Shown: piece by piece, positions 56,701 to 64,000 of the stretch
How positions within the stretch are numbered: the stretch's first letter is position 1
Layout: the number at the start of each line of letters is the position of its first letter
From: Girardinichthys multiradiatus
Taxonomy: Eukaryota > Chordata > Actinopteri > Cyprinodontiformes > Goodeidae
Reading direction: 5' to 3'
NCBI RefSeq assembly: GCF_021462225.1
Contig: NC_061811.1
Location: forward strand, 25,195,663-25,259,662
Length of the DNA stretch: 64,000 nucleotides
Notes under the pieces: generated by a model
Seen by the model: only the letters and a program-made list of their open reading frames with translations
The model's database searches: none
Told to the model about the DNA's origin: nothing
Made by a program: the position numbers and the translations under genes

Positions 56701-59543
56701 TCCTTCCATTTATTACGTGTATAAAAATTAAGAGCAAATACCATTTTTTATCTTTAAATACATCAACTAACAGATTATATGCACTTTGTTCAGTTGAATA
56801 TTAATTAGATACATTTTAGGGACCTATTTTTGAATAAAGGAGCATAACTTGGATGTTCGTAATATTCTGTTGGATTTATAAGTACTACCTCCATCAAGTA
56901 ATCTGCAGCCCATTTTTGCCTTTTACTTCCAAAGTGCTTAGAATAAAAGAAATCGAACCAGCCAAACTTGAAATCAATGTAGGTCGGGAAAAGCCTGATC
57001 AGTGCATCTCTGACAAATGTACTTGTAGGAGACACACTAATTTTGACAGGTTTGGCTAAAATCCCTTGTGTGCGAGGTGAAGCATAGCTGCAACATGTTG
57101 CTTACCGACTCCATTGTGAGACTCTCCTGCTGCGAGCTCCAAACCATGGCAGAGACCCGCAGCGTAGATATCATCCGCAAACATTGAAGCTGCATCTGCC
57201 GTTCCATTCTGAAAAAATTCAATTAATAATTAACTGCAAAAAAAATTAAAAAGTAATTTTCATTTAGAATTGGTATCTTGTCTGGCAGAGGTAAATGCCC
57301 AGTTGTTTAAATAAAATGCATCAAATAACCAAAACACGAACAAAAAAAACAATAATCCTGAAAAACCTATAGAGCAAAAAGTGCTCTCACTAAATAAAAA
57401 TGATACGACATTTTAGCATACTTGCAATTAATTAGACTAATCATCATTACAGAGAGCAGAAATGACGTCTGTCCTACATAGTGGAGACCAACCTGTGGCT
57501 CAAGGTGCTTCTCTGCAGAATCTTCAGAGCATGAAGTGGATGGGAGATATTCATGAGGATCAAATTCACTTTTGAGAGCATTCTCACCTTTTTTCAAGGA
57601 TGTTTGCAGATTATTGTACTTAAAGTCTGCTGTTTCAGAACAACTAAATATGTTCTAGTTAAATGGAAAGTTTAGAAAAACAGAACAGAAATTGTTTTTA
57701 ACGTGCTTTGTGTTCTAAAGTGGAAAAAGTACTATTCTACTTCATTAGTTAGATTTTTTTAAATCTACTTTTTAATCCTTAAAACACATTTAAAATGTAA
57801 GCATAGCATAAATAAGTAATAATTATACCAGCGATGTACTTTAATGTATCTTCATCTCATTTCAATTTAAATAAATTTTAGCTTTAGTGGTTATTCACCA
57901 AGATACTTTAAATACTTTATTACTTCAAACATATTTACAGTGAAGCAATAAAATGTATTATCAGCACAGTAAAGCACAATCACAAACATCTGCATGTGTA
58001 GCTCTTTGGATACTGTAAACGTGCTTGAAAACAGTCCTAAACAGGTTCATCGCGGTAATGCATAATCTGTTTTTAGAATAGACATTAATAGTGTGCTGAA
58101 ACAGTGTACCAGAAGTGACATTTCAATGCAATTTCAAATTACTGAAACTAATTCACTGATTTTATGACGATGGGACAGCAGCCACAATATAAGACGTTTC
58201 TCAAGACCGAACATTTTCATGCAGTCAATGTTTGCAACTTTTTGACGCAACCAATAATTTAACAAGAAAGGCTCTGACTTAATGTCTGTGTGTTCTTATA
58301 TAACTGTCATGCATTTATTCAATTATATCTGGCTAATAGTTTTAAAGGCATTAATGAGTATAATATAAAACCTGTTTTTTAAAGGTGATGCAAGTATTAT
58401 GCTGAGAAATGAAACGTATACCTAAAATTACCTTTAAAATGTGATTTCAGTATACTGAAACTTTAGCATATTGAAATCTATATTTAAAATGTATGATTTT
58501 GTTGTGTTGAAATCAATAATTATGAGAGTCCCTTTTTAAAATATACAGAAATATCCATCCATTGTCTATACCCGCTTATACTTGTAGGGTGACAAGGAGG
58601 CTGGTGCTTTTCTCTAGCTGCCATTGGGTGAGAGGTGGGGTACAACCCAAGTTGTCAGTCCATCACATGGCAACACAGAGACACAGGACAGGTAACCATA
58701 CACACAAACACCCATACACACCCTAAGGGGTGTATGGAAAGACCAATTAACCTAACATGCATGTTTTTGGACTGTTTGAGGAAGCTTGAGTACCCAGAGA
58801 GAATGCCCACATGGATGAGGAGAAACTCCACGTAGAAAGAGCCCGGGCTAGGATTTGAACCCAGGTCCATCTTGCTGCAAGGCAACAGTGCTAAAAACTG
58901 TGCCACAAAACAAGTCCAAACTGGATATAATCAGTTAAATATACATAGATTTAATAGAATAAGTTATGGTAAGCTTATATTTTAGACACATTTCTATATA
59001 GTAAATTCTTTTGATAAAACAATATATTGGCAATGCTGAAAATTATAATGCAATTTTAATAAATGCATCACAGTGTTATTTTTTACAAGGTTGTGAAAGG
59101 TGAAAATTAACTAAAAAGAGCACAGCCAAAATAGTTTTTTTTATATTTTTCACCTGGTTAAAGTTAGAAAGATATTTAAAACACAGCTATCCTATTTTCC
59201 ATCTTTGTATACCTTGATTTTCTCCATGCAGTCTCTGGTGTTCAGGCCACGGACACAAAACAGCGATCCCCTCACATTCTTGACCGTAGCATTGCCGGCT
59301 AAATCCAGGCACTTCTGCTCCTCGGCATCCGATAGTACACACCAGGAGACTAATAATAATAAGATTTTTCCACGTTAGAGGAATATCACATGAAAATGTA
59401 TTCCTGTAAACTTTTTATTTCCTGGAAACAAATGTTCCATGTAAGCCTTCGACTGGTGTACCTGTAGTTTTTGGATTGGAGACACAGCTGACACTCAGAA
59501 GAGGCAGAAAAAGTAGGAAAGCTACAGCAAATCTTCTCTCCAT
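50696..59543 (-). CDS. otomp: Otolith matrix protein 1-like single-lobe transferrin
   Basis: Nine exons (59543-59462, 59349-59213, 57208-57106, 56576-56391, 55960-55786, 54044-53977, 53172-52988, 51066-50895, 50706-50696) join in phase to 1119 bases, 372 residues. Every intron is GT...AG. A signal peptide (MERRFAVAFLLFLPLL) precedes one transferrin lobe: SWCVLSDAEEQKC, CHPGIRTTVGWTVPIGYLV, FFGYSCVPG, LGDVAFVKHTTVFDN, LKLLCPDGT, QCHLSAVPANGVVVR, GYGQSDLLFNDAT. Lobe style is closest to melanotransferrin, and a single secreted lobe fits fish OMP-1, an otolith organic-matrix protein. Against human transferrin N-lobe ligands, Asp63 is Phe, Tyr95 is kept, Tyr188 is Glu and His249 is Asn; Thr120 and Arg124 become Pro and Thr. 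Iron binding is therefore unlikely. At least four N-glycosylation sequons are present. The last splice decides the C-terminus (ends ...ECEGFC). Confidence 0.9.
50754..50788. repeat. (CA)n microsatellite in otomp intron 8
   Basis: About 17 CA units, within the 188-bp last intron. Confidence 0.95.
50895..51066 (-). CDS. otomp: otomp exon 8: end of lobe
   Basis: Encodes NVFGNATEGFSLFSS, then GYGQSDLLFNDATHHL and YTSWLGPSYTTILQAFECE, matching the transferrin F.LFSS...DLLFKD...YLG order. Acceptor CAACAG, donor GAGG|GTAAGA (strong), leaving phase 1. Confidence 0.9.
51311..52945 (-). mobile_element. Tc1-family transposon in otomp intron 7, itself interrupted
   Basis: Both ends carry a ccactttatta-type terminal repeat (ggccactttattag at 51328, and caataaagtggcaggtgagt inverted at 52919-52938). 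The interior includes minus-strand transposase remains, for example MTTVYPSSDGFFLQDRAPYH at 51598-51540 (second catalytic Asp region). It fills most of intron 7 (51067-52987). An LTR-like insert lies at about 52121-52778. Many indels; no intact frame. Confidence 0.75.
52121..52778 (+). mobile_element. LTR-like insert inside the intron 7 transposon
   Basis: The Tc1 sequence stops at about gtctggcagca (52120) and resumes at caacacgtacaaagcc (about 52781). The insert begins tgtggaggttcc, ends ctctgaca and is T-rich, with tgtataaatt near 52568. Ends are TG...CA. No clear target duplication, so edges are approximate. Confidence 0.5.
52988..53172 (-). CDS. otomp: otomp exon 7: His-ligand region, replaced
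   Basis: Encodes LELEDLKLLCPDGTEAG, then DEYLQCHLSAVPANGVVVR. The ligand His of the VPSHTVV motif is Asn here (VPANGVV). Acceptor GGCCAG, donor TACAG|GTAGAA, ending in phase 0. Confidence 0.93.
53977..54044 (-). CDS. otomp: otomp exon 6: GDVAFVKHTT motif
   Basis: Short exon (68 bases) encoding CVAENLGDVAFVKHTTVFDN, one of the best-conserved transferrin stretches. Acceptor CTCAG, donor GATG|GTAAG. Confidence 0.93.
54380..54945 (+). mobile_element. Tc1-like fragment in otomp intron 5
   Basis: Carries transposase remains on the plus strand at 54641-54832: LWSDETNIELIGYKHSSWVW (first catalytic Asp) and VKYGAGSVMIWACFS. It belongs to a different Tc1-like subfamily from the other copies. A run of 17 A at 54457-54473 lies inside. 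Strongly eroded. Confidence 0.7.
55786..55960 (-). CDS. otomp: otomp exon 5: second Tyr ligand region, replaced
   Basis: Encodes VGNFFGYSCVPGVQDP, then NLCEACIGDENDRHICANN and RERHYGEAGALR. The YFGYSGAF-type motif of transferrins reads HYGEAGAL, so the ligand Tyr188 becomes Glu. Donor CTGAG|GTACG. Confidence 0.92.
56391..56576 (-). CDS. otomp: otomp exon 4: Tyr ligand and anion-site loop
   Basis: Encodes GIRYFVVAMARR (Tyr95 equivalent kept), SCHPGIRTTVGWTVPIGYL and a sequon VNTSQ. The anion-site Thr is Pro, and the Arg position holds Thr, with an Arg one residue earlier. Acceptor TTTCAG, donor AAAG|GTGAAG. Confidence 0.92.
57106..57208 (-). CDS. otomp: otomp exon 3: first iron-ligand region, Asp replaced
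   Basis: Encodes NGTADAASMFADDIYAAG, then LCHGLELAAGE. Aligned with the transferrin DAVTLDAGLVYDA stretch, the ligand Asp position holds Phe. NGT is a possible glycosylation site. Donor GTCG|GTAAG. Confidence 0.9.
58553..58908 (-). mobile_element. tRNA-derived SINE in otomp intron 2
   Basis: On the minus strand a tRNA-like head has box A (TGGCACAGTTTTTAGCACTG, about 58887-58906) and a near-perfect box B (GGTTCAAATCC, about 58851-58861). A body follows with TCCAAAAACATGCATGTTAG, and the tail is TATAAGCGGGTATAGACAAT with GGATGGATA. The tail resembles the RTE 3' end (ATAAGCGGAAG), suggesting the RTE provides its mobility. A fragment of the same family is at 19.97-20.04 kb. Confidence 0.75.
59213..59349 (-). 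CDS. otomp: otomp exon 2: start of transferrin lobe
   Basis: Encodes SWCVLSDAEEQKCLDLAG, a sequon NAT, then SLFCVRGLNTRDCMEKIK. The WC...SD..E..KC pattern is the opening of transferrin lobes. Acceptor ATTAG, donor AAG|GTATAC, ending in phase 0. Confidence 0.92.
59462..59543 (-). CDS. otomp: otomp exon 1: signal peptide
   Basis: The ATG at 59543-59541 opens a hydrophobic signal peptide ending around LLSVSCVS. The donor is ACAG|GTACAC, leaving phase 1. The 5' untranslated region and promoter are not resolved; a possible upstream acceptor (TTACAG, about 59578) could mean a 5' non-coding exon. Confidence 0.85.
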
Positions 59544-60510
59544 GTCGACTCTGCTCTGAAACCGGCTTCAAAATGATTCTGTAATTCAGCAGAGATGAGG
59601 ATCAGGTGGAATTCATTAGATGAAAAAAACTAATTCAGCCCCCTACCTCTCAAATAACCTTAACACAGAGAGAGAGGAGGTATAAAGTAGGGGAATGAGG
59701 CAGGTAGATTGAATGTAGAAAGAAGAAAACATCACATTATTCCTCCATCCTTGACTCTTAAGTTGAGGTCCTCAATAGATAATCCTTTCCTCCATCTCAT
59801 GATAGCGGTGTAGTATTTCTCCCTCCAATTATCCACTGAGATTTAAGCCCCATGAAGAGGATTTTGGTGGACTCGTGAGCTCGCAGCAGCTCAGGTCACC
59901 TGGCACAGAGTCTCCAGCAGGGGTCTTTAATTAAAAAAAGCAGGGGACAATGTGTCTCTGTGCTGGAGCAGTTGTTCGTGGAGAATAGATATGGGCTGGG
60001 TCTTGCTCCGACTCACCGGAGTCTAAAGCCCCAAGAAAGCAAGAACAGACAGCGTCGGTCGTTGTTTGTGGGCAGCAGACCCAGTGAATGGAATACATTT
60101 CACCTACTGGACACAATTATACAATTTTCTGCTTTACACACATCTAATAACATTCAGACACACATAAAAACTCATGAGCATTTGTCCAAAAGACCACTTA
60201 GACAAACAGGATTTATAGAAATCTGTTTAAACCTGTAAATATAAAAACTACATGTTCAGGGCCAATTTGTAGTTGGAGTTTAAATTTTGTGCAGCTTTAG
60301 AGAGCTTTTTGCTGTAGCTACAGCTGCACGTCTGCACATCTAGCAACTTAGACGTTTGCCAATCCTTTTTTGCAAAATAACTTCAGTCCTGGTGTAATAA
60401 ATAAAGAGAATCTGTGAGCAGCGGTTTTTTGAGCCTTGTCACACATTCTTAATTTGAGTTAGACCTGAACTTTGACAGAGCCATTTTGAAACATGAATTT
60501 GTACTCATAT
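59544..60510. other. Upstream flank of otomp
   Basis: No clear TATA box on the gene strand. The tataaag at 59681 is on the plus strand and in the wrong orientation for otomp. No other gene recognised. Confidence 0.4.
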
Positions 60511-60512
60511 TC

Positions 60513-60712
60513 ATACTCGTCGTCTTCCACTTATCCGCGACTGGGTCACAGGGGCAGCAGTCTCAGCAGAGATGGCCAGACTTCCGTCTCCCCAGACACC
60601 TCCTTCAGCTACTCTAGGTGAAGCCCGAGGCAATCCCAGGCGAGCTGAGAGACATAGTTCCTCCAGCTTGTCCTGGTCCGTCCCCTGGGCCTTCTCCTAG
60701 TGGGACGTACCT
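60513..60712 (-). mobile_element. Short RTE 3' end fragment
   Basis: The plus strand reads actcgtcgtcttccacttat, then gcagcagtctcagcagagat, then cagacacctccttcagctac and agagacatagttcctccagc. It corresponds to the last 200 bases of the RTE at 40671-43975, diverged. No target duplication found. Confidence 0.85.
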
Positions 60713-62600
60713 TGTGCTTTCACACAATTTCTTTGTAATTGTTCTAGGTCTCAGGGTTTTCTGTCAAACCCCTCTCGATCACCAGGAGTCAAAGAATTCT
60801 GAAGCCCTTTCTAATGTATTTTCAGTGACAGTTTAAGCAGGAATCCATGAGTGACAACATTTTTTCCATCATTCTCTCTTTTACTGAAAATGAAGTAGAG
60901 CTATGAAAATCTCCACGATCGGGGCGGGGGACGTCTGTTGCCCATGGTTCTAAACTTGTTCAGATACCATGTATGGTTTTCGTACAGCGCCAATTTGTTT
61001 GGACCCCTTTTAGAACGCTAAGGTATGCAGCCTCAGTGGGAGACAAGAGGAGCTGCTCACAGACACGCATGTGCTGCCAGTTGAGGGGCCATCAACATAA
61101 CAACAAAACTCTGCCTCTGCTGACAGAGGAGAAGGCCTCAGCTTGGCCCTTCAAGGTCGAACTGACAGATCCTGTACAGATTAACACACTCCTACAGTTT
61201 AAGGCACCATTACAGCAAAAGGAGGATTCATCCTGTTCCTAAATACCTAAGGAGCAGCTGTGAAAAAAAAAACATGCTTTCAATCTAAGTGTACCAGCTG
61301 CTGTTTAAAATCAGAGCTATTGTAATATACTTGTCAGATAATTAATATATAAGCTGTTCCAAGTGGGTCTACAAAGTTTCAGTCATTGTGACTTTCAAAA
61401 TAAATGCTTACATTTGCCATAGTTACTATTTATATTTAAAGCTGATTAAAAGAGTACACTAGGAATTCAGCAAATGAAGCAGAAAATGAGACAAAACATA
61501 CTCTACAAAATAATAGCCTTCTTATTTCAGACAACACATAATTGAAGCAATGGGCTTAACACTACTACTTGAACTCAACCAGTGTTTGAAACAGTACTTT
61601 GTTGGTCCTTCAAAATTAGGCTTACTGAAAATTTCAAACTAAAAGCTTAACTCGAAACGCCAATAAAATTTGCTATTGATTTTTTAAGCTGATAATAGGG
61701 TACACAATGATTTTAAAATAGCAAGTAGGTTGCATATTACTGATGGACCTAAACCAGTCCTTTAAAGACAACCATGCTGGACTTTCAAAATAGGACCATA
61801 ACATACTCTCAATTAGACTCAATTAGTGATAGAAAATAGGTCTTAATTATCATTTCAAAATGAAGCTTACTGATATTTTCAAAATAAATGCCTCAACAAG
61901 TTACTGTTTGCATTTTAAGCAGATTACGGAATACAATGTGATTTAAGCATAGTTCTCACACTTTTTTACAAATCTTACACTTAGACCAATGCAACTGGTA
62001 AAACAAGAACAAGGTAGATCTTTGCACACTGGGACTACCTCAGCCACAGAACCTTTGGCCCTGGTCCAAGAAGCACGCACCAAGAGACAGGCCCTGTCTA
62101 AATTTATTCTGAAATTTTCTAGTTGTTTATAATACATTCTGCCTATTTCTGCCTATTTCTGCTACTTACTCTCATCTGTTATCAGCCACTCTCAGGAGCA
62201 GTCACCCAGCACTTGCGTTTTCATGCCCCCTTCCATTGACTCTTATTTACTTCCATTGATTTCTATTCACTTTCAACCCTTTCTATGGCCTAACCCTGAC
62301 CCTACCCTTAAAGCTAACCATTACCAGTACATACCTAACTCTAAGTGTCACCTGAACTTAATTCACACCTTAGTGCTATACCTAACCCCTAGCAAAACAG
62401 AAAGCGAGGGCCATGAAAATCTCCTCAATTTACAACAAATGGTCCTCACTTTGATGGTGCAATACGCAAAATGGTCCTCATTCAGCCGCAAAAACGGGGG
62501 CACACACACACAAACACACTAACCCAGTAAGTTTAATTTACATTCACACCAATGGCTCCTTATTGTTAACACACATGGTACTTTCACAGTGAAAGGAATA
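60713..62600. other. Intergenic with a degenerate tandem repeat
   Basis: Except for the tandem array at 61380-61950 I see no gene or element. An 89-codon plus-strand frame at 60973-61242 has no recognised similarity. Confidence 0.45.
61380..61950. repeat. Degenerate tandem repeat, about 240-bp period, ~2.5 units
   Basis: Motif 1 (tttcaaaataaatgct-like) recurs near 61391, 61627 and 61872. Motif 2 (aagctgattaaaagagtaca-like) recurs near 61439, 61686 and 61917. The spacings are 230-250 bases in both series, indicating an old tandem array. Confidence 0.6.
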
Positions 62601-62639
62601 AATGGGTTTCCAGGGTTATTCTCATCAGCATGATTCTGC

Positions 62640-63140
62640 CACACCAATATTTCACTATGCTGTGTTTAAAGTTATGTGCAGTTAGATTTCCACCAAACAT
62701 AGCACTTTGTATGCGGGTCATAAGGTTCAACTTTGGTCTCATTTGACCAGATCAGCTTCCTCCGCATGTTTGACATGTCCCACTTTGTTTCAACAAAGAC
62801 TTCTTTGTTGCAACTCTTCCATAAAGGCCAGAGTTGTGGACTGCCCAACTTATTGTAGTCATTTCAAAAGATGGACTGAACAGAGCTCTGTGAGTTCTGC
62901 AAAATTTGAAATATTATTTGATAAGCTTACCCTCATAGGATAAACTTTTCCACAACCTTCTCCCTGACCTTAGGGCTGTGTTCCTTGGTTTTATGATGTG
63001 TGTAATTCTCTAATGTTCTCTAACAAACCTCTGAGGCCTTCATAGAACAGCTACATTTATACTGAGATCAAATTAAATACAGGCAGACTCTGTTTACTGA
63101 TTATGTGATATCTGAAAGACTGAATTCAGACTATCTGGAA
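62640..63140 (-). mobile_element. Tc1-like remnant, minus orientation
   Basis: The plus strand has gttcaactttggtctcattt, then ctcttccataaaggccagag, cacaaccttctccctgacct, and caaacctctgaggccttcat. This is antisense of the 5' half of the Tc1 family at 26.0-26.8 kb, with a central deletion near 62860. Confidence 0.75.
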
Positions 63141-64000
63141 GTTTGTGGTTAAGATGTGAGAAATGTGAATTTAACTTCAGCAGCATAGACATATGAAAGA
63201 AGAGGTTGTATTAGCAGCAACACTATGGTGTTCAAACAAAAGATAAGGGAAAAATTGTGCCTTTTTGACAGCCTGCTAATATTTTACTATATGTCTCCTA
63301 AAATGGAGTCTGTGAATTCAATAACGGCCCAAATCTATGAATGTTTTTTTTTACAGGAGAATGTTTTAATTACCTTTCTTCAGGTATTGCCATGGTCTTA
63401 GCATTGTATCTTTGACACCTATATTTACCTACTATTTAGTTATCAAATAAAGACAACAGACTTGGGCCATTGTTTAAAGAGTAAAAACTCAACATTAAAG
63501 GACAAAATGTGTCTTAATTTCTCAGAATCACTTTATTTGAAAAGCGTGCATGAATAGAAAACTCCCTAATTTGCATCTCCATACTTGCTGAGATTACACA
63601 TCTCATCACAGGGGATTGGTTTCTATTTTCCATAAAAATGTTCTTCTGCTTCATGTCTTTACCTTTTGGACCTTATTACACCTTATTTTCACCTTCACTA
63701 ATATCAGAAATACCAGTAGAAGTGGTCCAATTCCAGGAGCTGTTACGATCTCACTCCATATATGCATTAAAAATGAACTTCCTTGTATGAGACTTCCTTG
63801 CACACAATGTAATTTAAATAAGTGGCATAACATTATGACCTCTGACAGGTAACATGAAAGACACTGATTATCATGACACATCTGGCATTCAGCAAGGACG
63901 ATCTGGACTTTTGTCCTGAAATGGATGTCTTAAAGTAGGATCAAAAGGAAATGTTAGAATTTAGGTGACATACTAAAAAATGGTGAGATAGTTAAGCTCC
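63141..64000. other. Intergenic, possible DNA-transposon scrap near the end
   Basis: At 63823-63900, gcataacattatgacctctg followed by acactgattatcatgacaca resembles a piece of another teleost DNA transposon, with low confidence. Otherwise AT-rich, no gene. Confidence 0.4.

Noticed and set aside
59677..59690. TATA box for otomp
   Set aside because: tataaag is on the plus strand, while otomp is transcribed from the minus strand.
1..64000. CRISPR array, operon, or prokaryotic mobile system
   Set aside because: No regularly spaced direct repeats, no dense collinear genes, and the only gene has vertebrate-type introns.

Overview
This is a vertebrate-style nuclear window, almost certainly from a ray-finned (teleost) fish. 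It has spliced host exons with GT/AG introns, long dinucleotide microsatellites, tRNA-derived SINEs, and several Tc1, RTE (Rex3-like) and L2-like element families typical of teleosts. There is no bacterial-type gene organisation. Identifications rest on reading the sequence and on remembered family features; no database search was possible.

The only host gene I can support lies on the minus strand at 59543-50696. It has nine coding exons with consistent phases and encodes about 372 residues. It is a secreted single-lobe transferrin relative, best matched to otolith matrix protein 1 (otomp/OMP-1), a fish protein related to melanotransferrin. Three of the four transferrin iron ligands and both checked anion-site residues are replaced, so a structural rather than iron-carrying role is likely. 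Its introns hold a SINE, two Tc1-like remnants, an LTR-like insert and a CA repeat.

The rest is intergenic or accessory sequence dominated by layered mobile elements. From left to right: a degenerate Tc1 copy (1-2.1 kb); a nearly intact Tc1-family transposon whose transposase has one nonsense codon (3340-4949); 3' ends of L2-like LINEs (6.6 and 8-8.9 kb); a SINE (11.1 kb); and a minus-strand LTR-gag remnant (12.8-17.0 kb). The last of these contains a macro-domain-like segment, the most unusual item in the window. Next come an L2-like LINE 3' region split by a 5'-truncated RTE with an intact RT frame (17.2-19.7 kb), and a Tc1 copy interrupted by both an L2-like LINE and an LTR-like element (21.7-24.0 kb). 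The 24-40 kb stretch holds scattered Tc1 pieces, microsatellites, a SINE, two LTR-like elements with 5-bp target duplications, and some low-repeat stretches that may be conserved non-coding sequence. A full-length but frameshifted RTE lies at 40671-43975, and a solo LTR inside a LINE target-site duplication at 44018-45491. After more repeats comes the otomp locus, and then a flank with a degenerate tandem repeat and a Tc1 fragment.

The elements do not cooperate in a pathway. The window mainly records successive insertions, several of which can be ordered in time from target-site duplications and nesting.
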